Shown one piece after another: positions 8,201-16,498 of a stretch of 64,000 bases of DNA. The translations under genes were made by a program, and so were the position numbers. The notes under the pieces are model-generated. The model saw only the letters and a program-made list of their open reading frames with translations. It was not told where the DNA came from and searched no databases. This stretch comes from Acidobacteriota bacterium (GTDB lineage Bacteria; Acidobacteriota; Terriglobia; Versatilivoradales; Versatilivoraceae), in contig JAJDUG010000041.1 in assembly GCA_022826755.1 (NCBI GenBank), positions 21,745-85,744 on the forward strand, read 5' to 3'. The stretch's first letter is position 1. Each line of letters opens with the position of its first letter.

Positions 8201-9074
8201 GAATCGAGATGGGGGCGGTCAGTGACAGGAAGGCCTCCGGATTTTTCCAACCGAAACGGTCGGCCCAGTGGCCGGAATGCAATCCGGCGTCGACCTTTTT
8301 TGCCGAAGGGTGCCGGCCGGAACGACCGGCGCCGAGCTGAGACAGGTTTGCAATCGCACCGGGACTCAAGGCTTCCGAAAAAATTCGAAATTCGTCCACG
8401 TAGGCCCGCCTCTCGTTGCTCTCCCGGTAATAGGGGGTCAGCGCCTGGGTGTGTATGCCGACCTGATCCAGCCACCTTCCAAAATGAAATCGTCCGAGGC
8501 GGTTTCCGACTTCCCGGCCGTCCATGTAAAAGCGGAGTCCGTCCAGCTCATGCCAGGCAAAGGCCAAGTGGAACCAGCGACCGGCAACAACGCCGGCGTC
8601 GGCTCCCGCATCCGCCTCCAGGACTCGAGAGTCGCGGTCGAAGAGCCTCAGTTTGAGCGTTTGACCTGTCCAGAAGAGGTGCGCGAAGAGGTGTTGGGGG
8701 GAATGAAGCTGCCGGGTACTGATACGAATGATGGAAAAGGGGGTCTTTCCGGGAGGTTCGTCCAATTGCCACCAGAAGGACAAGGTTCCCTGTTCGGCGT
8801 AGACGTTGCCGGCCGCGGCAAAGCTGAGCTGCGCTCCCCAGTCCAGAAACAGGGCTCTTCCCTGCCGGCCGCGACTGGCGATGCTCACCCCCTTGTTGCC
8901 CAAGGGAGCGGCGTCTCCCTCCGCCTGGTCGGCCAGAACCCTTTTTTCAAAAGAGGCGTAAAAGAGGGGCGAGGCGCTTCCCTCGGCCGGGGATTCCTGC
9001 GCAGAGGCTGCCGGCAGGATCGCGGGGAGCAGAAGGAGAAAGACGCAAGAGTGTCTTGTGATTTGCGTACTCAC
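5268..9074 (-). CDS. Large secreted LamG-domain protein
   Basis: This 1268-residue protein begins with a signal peptide (LLLLPAILPAASA) and is probably exported. Residues of about 30-240 form a LamG/concanavalin-A-like jelly-roll (FYASFEKRV...GTLSFWWQLDEPPG...WFHLAFAWHELDGLRFYMDGREVG). The middle (about 250-600) is beta-rich with no recognised family. Residues of about 690-1080 are helix-rich with repeated tryptophans (RIADWWIDHRQLQDGSFGGG), resembling the alpha-toroid folds of polysaccharide lyases or glucuronyl hydrolases. The last 110 residues look like a CARDB-type beta sandwich. A polysaccharide-binding or degrading role is a guess. Its stop codon lies in repeat R3. It starts 29 nt after tex on the same strand. 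Confidence 0.8.
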   Translation of the reverse strand: MSTQITRHSCVFLLLLPAILPAASAQESPAEGSASPLFYASFEKRVLADQAEGDAAPLGNKGVSIASRGRQGRALFLDWGAQLSFAAAGNVYAEQGTLSFWWQLDEPPGKTPFSIIRISTRQLHSPQHLFAHLFWTGQTLKLRLFDRDSRVLEADAGADAGVVAGRWFHLAFAWHELDGLRFYMDGREVGNRLGRFHFGRWLDQVGIHTQALTPYYRESNERRAYVDEFRIFSEALSPGAIANLSQLGAGRSGRHPSAKKVDAGLHSGHWADRFGWKNPEAFLSLTAPISIRPLGIVSARDVKRASPAAVDGFSDSSWPPTTQGYPGEGRTLQLEVSREAFSHLSLRGDLKGKIYGYEGGQRRLLWDLSPERASETSKLLNGSLSMSRIEMERASGQVREFSLLSIRDAPVSGTASAGGGWLTFRLLPVELAADLPGQSARQVRSFFGRRTDLRSAYGPRDREAWMAVPEESHQEPSTPLEPSPTQGFRHIFLPPFLGHTAVKAIRIRLDGAGQGASLQSRVRWTVKDPILPQRDLISLDFLWSAENPADIELDLGDCFVPAGQPLWMTVASDRIDFPGQHLQSAEIRVRTATQWRLSGNQSEQPDLLSKRYLLIRQGLRKLTRRLDWMSMDFGSARRNFSSVDDTFRLVEGVLQSKPEDPQGLAFKGLLQPHSIPPEYREQSASPHEFPRWAVQQKRLVDHFRRIADWWIDHRQLQDGSFGGGLDGDTRLAAHWPGVALMEGPAPRLRESLASLLEARELDGTLEKGFNRQVQSVRQAYRAGLSLAPMLALMDYGNPRWIEMLMETSRHLNRLTAANPAGHRHFKSSRVSATASVQQGIYAREEVWSPLLWHSALTLADYNRNPILVDQLKEYAAARLEHWKKDRYPRLTLAIQFATDEALTRGLPGPPLLDLMWGVFRVTGDPEYLWTLSRLVKAGHSDTALTTSARWQPFLPEAGEAGPFLRLLPKLNLWNRHLHFTEAPLLSRQYAYEATGSKGYLLDYQAALLKHLEQNRTLYTEAEPSPGGVFIPHRATQRARLGGIAHADQQIYAGHSVSWENTRGQVAALVAQARPDVLEVTVFNLGETLNDVRMRVWKLENGTYEVTEGLDLNDDGQVDLGLNRRVLTLKRHSSIPLTLRGGKSTIIKARQKEAGTPVWQLPDLALGPQDFRYEADGDRGEVTLHNLGSAPSQPFRLQIRNARGNVIFEHRISSLPAPLDLRPKTAVVPVSGLRTAGSGARLHLQIVAGPGVEEITTRNNSLWVDLPAD

Positions 9075-9103
9075 CGGGAGAAATGGCGGCGCCGTTACCC
9101 AAG

Positions 9104-12058
9104 CTAGCGGATTCTGCCGAACTTTTCCTGGAGGAGCCGGATCTTCTCCGAGAAGGAAAGATTGGAAGTGTCCGGGAGAACTTCAGCCTCAGGAGTCTGG
9201 GGTCGGTTGCGCCGGACGGCCGCCGCCTTGACCGCGGTGGACTGGCGCTTCTTTCCCTGACGACCCTTGCGGCCAGCAGGTTTCCGTTCCGGCTTGCCCG
9301 AGCGGTGCTTTTCCTGATGGTTGCCCTTTCCGTCGGCTGATGCATGCCTGGGTTTGGGTTTGGACGGGCGCGAGTCTGTCTTGAGCGGCTTTTTCTTTTT
9401 GCGCTTTCTGGAGTCTTCCCTGATGCGCAGGGCCTTGATCGAAAGCGAAATCCTGTTGGCGGCGGTATCCACTCCGATGACCTTTACCTTGACCACCTGG
9501 CCGACGTGAACCGCCTGGTTTGCGTCCTGCACAAAACGACTGGAGAGTTCGGAAATATGCACCAACCCCTCCTGTTGCACTCCGATATCCACGAACGCCC
9601 CGAAGCTGGTCACGTTGCTTACCGTGCCCTCAACCAGCATCCCCTTTTGCAGATCCGACAGTTCCTTGACGTCCGTGCGCAACGAGGGTGGAACGAAGGC
9701 TTTCCGGCGGTCTCTGCCGCGGCGGCTCAGTTCCCGTCTTATGTCTTGCAGCGTCGGCAGTCCGAACCGATCATCGGACAATTTCTCCAGGTCCAATGCC
9801 TTGAGTTTCTCGGGATTTTCCATCAGTTCAGCCACGGTTGCCTGTACCGATCCGGCCATCTCCTCCACCAGGCCGTAACATTCGGGATGAATGGCCGTTC
9901 GGTCCAGGAGCTGTTCGCTCTCGGGAACCCGCAGGAATCCGGCGGCTTGCTCAAAGATGGTGTCGGTAAGCCCTCGAACCTCCATCAGTTGAGAGCGTGA
10001 GGAGAAATGGCCGTGCTGCCGGCGATATTCGACGATGCTCTGGGCCAACGAAGTGTTCAACCCGGCGATGTGAGCCAGCAATTCCACCGGAGCCGTGTTC
10101 ACATCCACCCCCACCTGGTTGATGCAGGACTCCACGGTTCCATTCAGTTTCCGCTTGAGCCGTTTCTGGTCGACCTCGCGCGGACCCGCCACGATGGCCT
10201 TGGGTTGAATCTTCGCCAACTCGGCCAACGGATCCTGCATGCGCCGGGCGATGGAAACGGCTCCACGAACTCCGAGGTCCAGCTTGGGAAATTCCTTTCG
10301 CGCCGCCTCCGAGCTCGCATAGGCTGCCGTCCCGCCCTTGTGGACGATGGCGGAGAAGATGGGCTGTCGCTGGGACGGCTCCATCTCCCGGGAAGCCTGT
10401 TGAGCTTCGGTTTCAGTGGGTGCTGCTTCGGTCGGTAGTGGAGCGCCGTCGTCGGCCGGGCTTTCGGAAACCGTCTCGCCATTCCGGTGGCTGCTTTCGG
10501 CGGCAGCACCGGCCGCAACCTCGGCCGCCGCAGAGGCCGCCGGGGCGGAGTCCTCCTCGGGCGATGAGTCGGCCGGGACGCTTCCCGGGTCAATCTCCGC
10601 TTCGCTGTTCTGCAGGAGCGGGTCCGATACCGCCCCCGGATCCTTCCCGTCTGAGGCTGAAAGCGAATCTTCCCGGGGAGGAGTGGGCTTCTCCTCAACC
10701 TCGGTTGCCGGAGGTCGGCTTTCGGCTTCGGGGCCAGGAGGCTCACTTGCCGTCCGGCCGTCGACTTTCTCTTCCTTCTTGGGCGGAGACTCCGATCTGG
10801 CTGCCTTTCGACGGACCAGAGAGAGATCGAAGGAGTGCCCGGAATGATACCTGGTCAGGAAACTCTTGACGAAACGCTCGGTTTCCCGTGACCCGACTCC
10901 ATTGCCGATGGCGATGGCATGGGTTCCGTGGCGTTGGATGAGCCGGTAGAGGATGGCCTCGGCTCGATCGCTGTTTTTCCGCGGCAAGCCGGGAGCGAAG
11001 GTTGCGTGCTCACGATAGTCCCCGTTTCCGTCGATGACCGCTATCCTGCAGGCCGGTCGGGCGCCGGGATCGATTCCGATGACCGGAACCGATCCAACCG
11101 GGGGTGCCAGCAGTAGATTGGCAAGACTGGCTTGAAGAAGTTTCAGTGCTTCGTTGTCGGATTTTTCCTTCAAACTGGATCGAACTTCGGCCTGGAGGAG
11201 AGGTTTCAAGGAGTGGAAGTAGGCATTCCGGATGGCTTTCTCCAGATGGGGAACGCAGGGGGAAGCGGTTTGGCGGATCGCCTTGTCCCTGATTAGCTGA
11301 AGCGCCTTTTGATCGTCCAATTCGATTTCAAGGGTCAGAATTCCTTCCTTGGCGCCGCGTCGCAGCACCGTCATGCGGTGAAAGGGGATTCGGGAAATTT
11401 CTTCGCGGAAGTCGTAGAAGCTCTCGTATTGGCTCTTTTCCCCCTCTCTTCCTTCAGCGACTCTTGAAACCAGCATTCCATCCGACGCCATCAATTTCCG
11501 GAGCGATCCTCGAATTGCGGCATCGTCGGCTACCCACCTGGCTACTATGGCCAGCGCGCCCTCGAGGGCCTCCTCTCTTGTGGCTACGGCTTTCTCCTCC
11601 GAGAGATACTCGTCGGCCACGGCGTCGACGGAGAAATCCCCCGTTTCCTGCTCCCAAAGCTTTTTGGCCAGGGGCTCCAGCCCCTTCTCTCTGCCCGCGG
11701 ATGCGTCGTTGCTTTCCTTGAGCCTGAAAGGAGAGTAAAGATCCTCCAGCCCGCTCTTGTCGCAACAGGTCTGGATGCGGTCCTTCAATTCTTCGGTGAG
11801 CTTGCCCTGGTCTTCAATTCTGGCCAGGATCACCTGCCGTCGCTTCAGCAATCCCCGAAAGCGGCCGTGGCTTTCCGCAATGCGGCGAATCCTGGGCTCG
11901 TCCAGGTTCCCCGTGACTTCCTTGCGGTAGCGGGCGATGAAGGGGATGGCCAGCCGCTTTTCCAGCAAGCCCAGAGTGGAGGCAACCTGCTTGGGTGAGG
12001 CTCCGGCTTCTTTGGCAATCGTTTGGAGTAGGGTGGGGGCCAGATCCATGCGGTTCAT
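9104..12058 (-). CDS. tex: Tex family RNA-binding transcription accessory protein, enlarged
   Basis: Tex proteins bind nucleic acids and affect transcription. The usual order is visible: N-terminal helical Tex domain (IARYRKEVTGNLDE), YqgF/RuvX-like domain from about residue 335 (VIGIDPGARPACRIAVID), tandem HhH near 650 (VDVNTAPVELLAHIAGL) and an S1 domain near 800-875 (GMLVEGTVSNVTSFGAFVDIG). At 984 residues it is some 200 longer than typical. About 140 residues (420-560), rich in Glu, Pro, Ala and Ser, are inserted within the YqgF domain. A lysine/arginine-rich tail of about 100 residues follows S1 and ends in a short helix, SFSEKIRLLQEKFGRIR. Frame and codon use remain coding throughout. 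Confidence 0.93.
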   Translation of the reverse strand: MNRMDLAPTLLQTIAKEAGASPKQVASTLGLLEKRLAIPFIARYRKEVTGNLDEPRIRRIAESHGRFRGLLKRRQVILARIEDQGKLTEELKDRIQTCCDKSGLEDLYSPFRLKESNDASAGREKGLEPLAKKLWEQETGDFSVDAVADEYLSEEKAVATREEALEGALAIVARWVADDAAIRGSLRKLMASDGMLVSRVAEGREGEKSQYESFYDFREEISRIPFHRMTVLRRGAKEGILTLEIELDDQKALQLIRDKAIRQTASPCVPHLEKAIRNAYFHSLKPLLQAEVRSSLKEKSDNEALKLLQASLANLLLAPPVGSVPVIGIDPGARPACRIAVIDGNGDYREHATFAPGLPRKNSDRAEAILYRLIQRHGTHAIAIGNGVGSRETERFVKSFLTRYHSGHSFDLSLVRRKAARSESPPKKEEKVDGRTASEPPGPEAESRPPATEVEEKPTPPREDSLSASDGKDPGAVSDPLLQNSEAEIDPGSVPADSSPEEDSAPAASAAAEVAAGAAAESSHRNGETVSESPADDGAPLPTEAAPTETEAQQASREMEPSQRQPIFSAIVHKGGTAAYASSEAARKEFPKLDLGVRGAVSIARRMQDPLAELAKIQPKAIVAGPREVDQKRLKRKLNGTVESCINQVGVDVNTAPVELLAHIAGLNTSLAQSIVEYRRQHGHFSSRSQLMEVRGLTDTIFEQAAGFLRVPESEQLLDRTAIHPECYGLVEEMAGSVQATVAELMENPEKLKALDLEKLSDDRFGLPTLQDIRRELSRRGRDRRKAFVPPSLRTDVKELSDLQKGMLVEGTVSNVTSFGAFVDIGVQQEGLVHISELSSRFVQDANQAVHVGQVVKVKVIGVDTAANRISLSIKALRIREDSRKRKKKKPLKTDSRPSKPKPRHASADGKGNHQEKHRSGKPERKPAGRKGRQGKKRQSTAVKAAAVRRNRPQTPEAEVLPDTSNLSFSEKIRLLQEKFGRIR

Positions 12059-12078
12059 TTCCTGCCAGCGGGCGGATA

Positions 12079-12087
12079 ATTATAGCA
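12079..12087 (-). promoter_or_regulatory. Candidate extended -10 promoter of tex
   Basis: The minus strand reads TGCTATAAT, an extended -10 element, 20 nt before the tex start codon. No good -35 hexamer is found at 16-18 nt, as is usual for extended -10 promoters. The leader would be only about 13 nt. Confidence 0.4.
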
Positions 12088-12137
12088 GAACAGGGTTCGG
12101 GGCGGTGCCGCAACCCCACCCTGACCTTGTGTGCGCT

Positions 12138-13379
12138 TCACCCGTTCGCCAGAGCCAGTACTCGCTGCTCCGCGCAATCCAGCGCGGTGCGGAGCCGGCT
12201 GGAATCGCTTCCACCCCCCTGAACCAGGGCAGGCGAGCCCCCGCCCCTTCCCGAAATCATGAGGCTGCACTCTTTCATTACCGGGCGAAGATCGCCGCCA
12301 AGAGACTCACTGCGGGCCATCAGGAGCTGCGCCTGTTCCCCCCGGTTGCCGAGCAGCACCCAGCAAGGACCGAGGGCCAGCAGGCGGTGGGCCAGCAGGG
12401 TGAGGAATGATCTCTCTTCTCCATCCAATTGATGCTTCACAATTCGTGTTCCCTCCTTGGAGGGGGCTTGGTCGAAGAGCTGGTGCGCCAACAGCTCGGC
12501 AAGCCATTCGTCTTTGGTCTTCAAGCGTTTGCGAATGGTCCTTATTTCCTGAGACTGCTTTTCCACTCGGTCCGGAGCGTCCTGGGGCGCGACCGAGAGT
12601 CCTCTGGCGATGCGATCCAGGTCTCCCGAGCGGCGTCGATAGGAATCGAGCGAACGCTGCCCGCACACGAATTCCACACGTGTCCGGCGGTTGACCCGCT
12701 CAACCCGATTGATGAATATCCCACCAATTTCCCCTGTCCGGTCCACATGGGTGCCCCCACAGGCCGATAGGTCGAATTCCTCGATGGTGACGACTCTCAG
12801 GATTCCTTTCCGCTGACTTGGCTTGCGCAGGTTGAGGCTGACGGCCTCATCGGGCGCCACCAGTCGTGAAGTGACGCTTCGGTTCCGGAAGACGACGGCG
12901 TTGGCCAGATCCTCGGCCGCGCGGACAACCTGCATATCGACCTCGGCGGCGTCGAGATCGATGGTGGAATACTCCGCGCTGAGGTGAAAGCCGACGGTGG
13001 CGAGTGAAGCGACCCGGATGAAGGCCTGCGAAAGGATGTGCTGGCCCGTGTGCTGCTGCATGTGGTCGAAACGTCGTGTCCACTGGACCTGGCAGTGGAC
13101 ACGGGTCACGGGAAGGTGGTGTTCCAGTCGATGGATGATGCTTCCACCAGGTCCATCCACCACTTCAACTATCGGATGACCCTCGATGGTCCCCAGATCA
13201 TGGGGCTGACCGCCGGAGGTCGGATAGAAGGCGGTGCGATCCAGGCTCACTTCAAAGAACTTTCCCACCTGTTCTCCCTGAACGACGCGGGCTTCGAACT
13301 CGGTCAGGTAGCTGTCCGGAAAGTAGAGTCTTTCGGTCACGGGAAGCCTTCCGGCTGAGATTTCGTCCGTCAACTGCAT
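12138..13379 (-). CDS. Alanyl-tRNA editing protein, AlaX-L type (DHHA1 domain)
   Basis: The protein (413 residues from the ATG at 13379) corresponds to the editing part of alanyl-tRNA synthetase and should hydrolyse Ser-tRNA(Ala) or Gly-tRNA(Ala) in trans. The zinc-site motifs are intact: HTGQHILS near residue 107 and [15 protein letters not shown] near 205. A coiled coil (about 265-300) and a C-terminal DHHA1 domain with [15 protein letters not shown] follow. The aminoacylation domain is absent, as expected for AlaX. A TTG 21 nt further upstream overlaps the thrC stop, but the ATG fits the family better. Tight coupling with thrC suggests one mRNA. Confidence 0.92.
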   Translation of the reverse strand: MQLTDEISAGRLPVTERLYFPDSYLTEFEARVVQGEQVGKFFEVSLDRTAFYPTSGGQPHDLGTIEGHPIVEVVDGPGGSIIHRLEHHLPVTRVHCQVQWTRRFDHMQQHTGQHILSQAFIRVASLATVGFHLSAEYSTIDLDAAEVDMQVVRAAEDLANAVVFRNRSVTSRLVAPDEAVSLNLRKPSQRKGILRVVTIEEFDLSACGGTHVDRTGEIGGIFINRVERVNRRTRVEFVCGQRSLDSYRRRSGDLDRIARGLSVAPQDAPDRVEKQSQEIRTIRKRLKTKDEWLAELLAHQLFDQAPSKEGTRIVKHQLDGEERSFLTLLAHRLLALGPCWVLLGNRGEQAQLLMARSESLGGDLRPVMKECSLMISGRGGGSPALVQGGGSDSSRLRTALDCAEQRVLALANG

Positions 13380-13396
13380 GGGTGCGGGCCGAAAAA

Positions 13397-14566
13397 TCAA
13401 GCCTCGAAAAGATGTAGATACTTCAACCCCGATCCGGTATTGAAGAGGACGACTTCGTCGGAAGGCCGTACAAATCCGGATCGGATCAGCTTTTTCAGAG
13501 CGGCCAGGGTGGCTCCGCCCTCGGGGCAGAGGAAAAGACCTTCCGATCGACCAGTTGCCATGACATCGGCCAGCATCTCTTCATCGGTCACCGCCACCGC
13601 TGTACCACCGCTCTGGCGCAGGATCTCCAGCATCAGGAAATCGCCGATGGCCCGGGGCACCCGTAATCCGGCCGCAAGTGTTGTCGCGGAGGACCAGGGC
13701 TCGCAACTGGGCTCGCCTTGTTGGAACGCCTTTACCACCGGAGCACAGCCGGCAGCCTGAACGCTTACCATCCTGGGTTTTTTGGAATCGATCCAGCCCA
13801 GTTGCCGCATTTCATCGAAGGCCTTCCACATTCCCACCAGCCCCGTGCCTCCTCCGGTCGGATAAATGATGACGTCGGGCAACCGCCATTGGAGCTGTTC
13901 GGCCAGTTCCAGGCCCAGCGTCTTTTTGCCTTCAATCCGGTAGGGCTCCTTCAGGGTGGCGACATCGAACCAGCCGTTGGCCTTGGCTTCCTGGGCCACC
14001 AGCCGGCCGCAATCGGTGATGAGGCCGTCCACCAGGTGGACCTGGGCTCCCAGGACTTCGCACTCGATGCGGTTGGCGGGCGGGACGTCTCGAGGCATGA
14101 AAACATGGGCTTGCAGTCCGGCCCGGGCGGCATAGGCTGCCAGTGCTCCACCGGCGTTTCCGGCCGATGGAATTGCCAAACTCTCGGCGCCCAGGGCCTT
14201 GGCCATGGTTACCGCCGCCGACAATCCCCGGGCCTTGAAGGAGCCGGTGGGATTGGCGGACTCGTCCTTGATCCAAAGCCGGGACAAGCCAAGGCTGGAA
14301 GCCAGGCGACCGGCATCGACCAAGGGCGTGTCGCCCTCGCCCAGGCTGATCGGCGCCTGAGAATTTCCGGCAGGCAACAGCTCCCGGTACCTCCACATCG
14401 AATGAGGTCGATTCCCCTGGAACCCGTGGGGAAGGCTCGCTCGCACTGCCGAAAGATCATAGCGGACCAACAGGGGCTTCCCGCAGGGACACAGGTTGAT
14501 CAGTTGTCGCGGCGAATAGGTTTTGTCGCAGGCGCTGCATTCCAGATGGAGCACAAAGGGGTTCAC
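13397..14566 (-). CDS. thrC: Threonine synthase
   Basis: The 389-residue PLP enzyme converts O-phosphohomoserine to threonine. A zinc-ribbon-like N-terminus ([10 protein letters not shown]...LCPCGKPL) precedes the fold-type II core: SLGEGDTPL, the PLP lysine in [10 protein letters not shown] (about residue 110), [18 protein letters not shown] and the phosphate-binding [12 protein letters not shown]. The GTG at 14566 is preferred because it begins right before the conserved [11 protein letters not shown] and has a GGGAG upstream; the frame is open to 14650. A possible -10 (TATACT, 14618-14613) lies 47 nt upstream. The gene is followed at once by alaX. Confidence 0.93.
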   Translation of the reverse strand: MNPFVLHLECSACDKTYSPRQLINLCPCGKPLLVRYDLSAVRASLPHGFQGNRPHSMWRYRELLPAGNSQAPISLGEGDTPLVDAGRLASSLGLSRLWIKDESANPTGSFKARGLSAAVTMAKALGAESLAIPSAGNAGGALAAYAARAGLQAHVFMPRDVPPANRIECEVLGAQVHLVDGLITDCGRLVAQEAKANGWFDVATLKEPYRIEGKKTLGLELAEQLQWRLPDVIIYPTGGGTGLVGMWKAFDEMRQLGWIDSKKPRMVSVQAAGCAPVVKAFQQGEPSCEPWSSATTLAAGLRVPRAIGDFLMLEILRQSGGTAVAVTDEEMLADVMATGRSEGLFLCPEGGATLAALKKLIRSGFVRPSDEVVLFNTGSGLKYLHLFEA

Positions 14567-14806
14567 CGGAAACAACTCCCGAGAGGAGGATGGCGCGGAC
14601 GGACAATTGGTCAGTATACCCCATGTCCCGGAGGGAGATGCGACCCGCATCCCACCCTTGCAAAGGTGCGGAAATTGGGTTAAAACCTTCCCAAAGCTTG
14701 TTGCCGTCGACCCGAGCCCTCAACGGCCGTTATGGCAGTTCCCATCGACAACGCCCTGGCGCAGAACCTTACGGACTGAGCGCGGTCGTCCCAAAGGAGG
14801 GAAAAC

Positions 14807-15889
14807 GTGGCAAAGCTCTCAAGCAGGATCGGTCGCCTGAAGGTTCTTGCCCGACCGGTACCGATTGTGTTGCTAGGGGTCTGGGTTGCCTCTGCTCCCA
14901 CCCTCGCCCAGCAGAAGCAGGATGCTCCTCGGCCCAAGACCCGGGCGGAATTCGACGCCTATACCCAACTGTACAACGAGAAGGATATGCGCCGAAAGGC
15001 GATGCTGGCCGGAAAGTTCATCGGCGACTTTCCCGAGTCCGACTACCTTCTCGGCGCCTATCAACTGGAGATTCAGGCCAATGACGCGCTGGGCAACCAT
15101 GAGAAGGTGGTTTCAGCGGGAGAGAAGGCGTTGCAAGAGTTTCCCGAGGCCGGCAAGGCGCCCAAGATTTTCATTCTTCAGCGGATGATCCGCGGCTACC
15201 AGCAGCTCAACAATCCTCCCAAGACCATAGAGACAGGCGAGAGGCTGCTGGCGGTGGAGCCCAGCCATTTGCCGACCCTGCTCACGCTCTCGATGGTGCT
15301 TCCCAGGTTCCTGCCCGAGGATGAGACGGGCCGCGCGCGGCAATTGGGCAGGGCTCTCGCTATCGCCCAACGGGCTCAACGTCGGGTTGACGCCATTGTC
15401 AGCGGACCTAAACCGTCAACGATGACGGCGGCTCAATGGGTCCGGCAAAAGACGCACCTGCCGGCCCGGGTTCATGCCGCCCTGGGCTTGATCTACTTCA
15501 ACAGCAAGGACTATCCGAGCTCCATCCAGGAATACGAGAAATCGACCTCCCTGGCCAGGGGCGAGAGTGTCGACTTCTACCGTTTAGGGATCGCCTACTA
15601 CTACCAGGCGCTGGCTATCAGCCAGGAGCTGGCTGAATGGGACGCGAAAGAAGACTCGGATACCGTTGCCAAAGAGGAAAAAGAGGCTCAGTTCGCTTCC
15701 TGGAGAGACAAGGCCATCACTGCCCTGGCCAAGGTCATCGTGTTGACGGACGAAGCTCCGGCTCAGGTGGTCGAGTCAGCCAGGGCTCAGTTGGAAAGTC
15801 TCTACAAGAGCAGGAACAACGACTCGCTGGATGGACTCGAAGGGGTGATTGCCGAGGCTGCCACCGAGTTGGGGCGTGGGCCCCGGTGA
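14807..15889 (+). CDS. Exported TPR-repeat protein (TPR-1)
   Basis: The 360-residue protein starts at a GTG with a strong AAGGAGG seven bases upstream. A signal peptide (VPIVLLGVWVASAPTLAQ) indicates export. The rest is helical and contains TPR-like repeats, for example AALGLIYFNSKDYPSSIQEYEKSTSLA near 220-250. It ends with LESLYKSRNNDSLDGLEGVIAEA, a motif shared with the second TPR protein at 41125-42168 (LESLYRVTHQNSLDGLQDLL), so the two are paralogues. Function is unknown; a scaffold or complex-assembly role is typical of TPR proteins. It diverges from thrC. Confidence 0.85.
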   Translation: MAKLSSRIGRLKVLARPVPIVLLGVWVASAPTLAQQKQDAPRPKTRAEFDAYTQLYNEKDMRRKAMLAGKFIGDFPESDYLLGAYQLEIQANDALGNHEKVVSAGEKALQEFPEAGKAPKIFILQRMIRGYQQLNNPPKTIETGERLLAVEPSHLPTLLTLSMVLPRFLPEDETGRARQLGRALAIAQRAQRRVDAIVSGPKPSTMTAAQWVRQKTHLPARVHAALGLIYFNSKDYPSSIQEYEKSTSLARGESVDFYRLGIAYYYQALAISQELAEWDAKEDSDTVAKEEKEAQFASWRDKAITALAKVIVLTDEAPAQVVESARAQLESLYKSRNNDSLDGLEGVIAEAATELGRGPR

Positions 15890-15909
15890 CTTCCCGTCCC
15901 GGGAGGGCG

Positions 15910-16488
15910 CTAGGGCGACAGTGCTTCCAGCAGGTCGGAGCGGTCCATCGGTTGAGGCGTTTGCACCAGCACCGAGAAACGCCGGCGCGGGTCGGCCTGG
16001 TGGGTCACCGAATAGTTGTTCCGTCCGAACAATCCACCGCAAAAAAAGTCGATTTCGGGGCTCAGAGAAGCGTAGGTCTCCTGGTTGTTGGGAGCCAGCA
16101 GCCGATCGTTGACGCCAAGCTCGAATTGTCGGCTCTCGAAGCCGAGCTTCCCTTCCAGGCGTCCGTCCTCCTCCAATCTCCTGCAGGTCGTCAGCACTGA
16201 CCGCAAGGCCTGGCGAAAGCGGTCATGGTTCCGGCCTCCCAGCCTTGCCTTGCGATTGTAGCGAACGCCAAGACGGTCGTCGCTCCAGTCGAGGCTGAAA
16301 TCGGCTTCGTGGCCAATCAGCAGAATGCCGGGCCCGGCGGGCACGTGACGGTAGTCGGCCACATCCACCAGGGTTTCCTCGCAACTCTGCTCCCTCACCC
16401 AGTCGTGAAAGATCGGGATCAAGGGCTCCAGGTCAACCACGCCCGAATGCTCGAGGTGCAGCTTCAGGTTGACGTGTTGGATTTCCAT
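15910..16488 (-). CDS. Conserved protein of unknown function linked to sulfite reductase
   Basis: The 192-residue protein starts at an ATG 10 nt after the sulfite reductase stop, so the two are co-transcribed. It reads MEIQHVNLKLHLEHSGVVDL, then IPIFHDWVREQSCEETLVDVADYRHVPAGPGILLIGHEADFSLD and INDRLL-type segments (LGVNDRLLAPN). This pattern is familiar as a conserved hypothetical, but no function is established. It is soluble, with no signal peptide or metal motif. Linkage suggests a role near sulfur assimilation or siroheme enzymes, by inference only. The longer open frame to 16563 overlaps sir and is not used. Confidence 0.82.
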   Translation of the reverse strand: MEIQHVNLKLHLEHSGVVDLEPLIPIFHDWVREQSCEETLVDVADYRHVPAGPGILLIGHEADFSLDWSDDRLGVRYNRKARLGGRNHDRFRQALRSVLTTCRRLEEDGRLEGKLGFESRQFELGVNDRLLAPNNQETYASLSPEIDFFCGGLFGRNNYSVTHQADPRRRFSVLVQTPQPMDRSDLLEALSP

Positions 16489-16498
16489 TCCGGAATGG

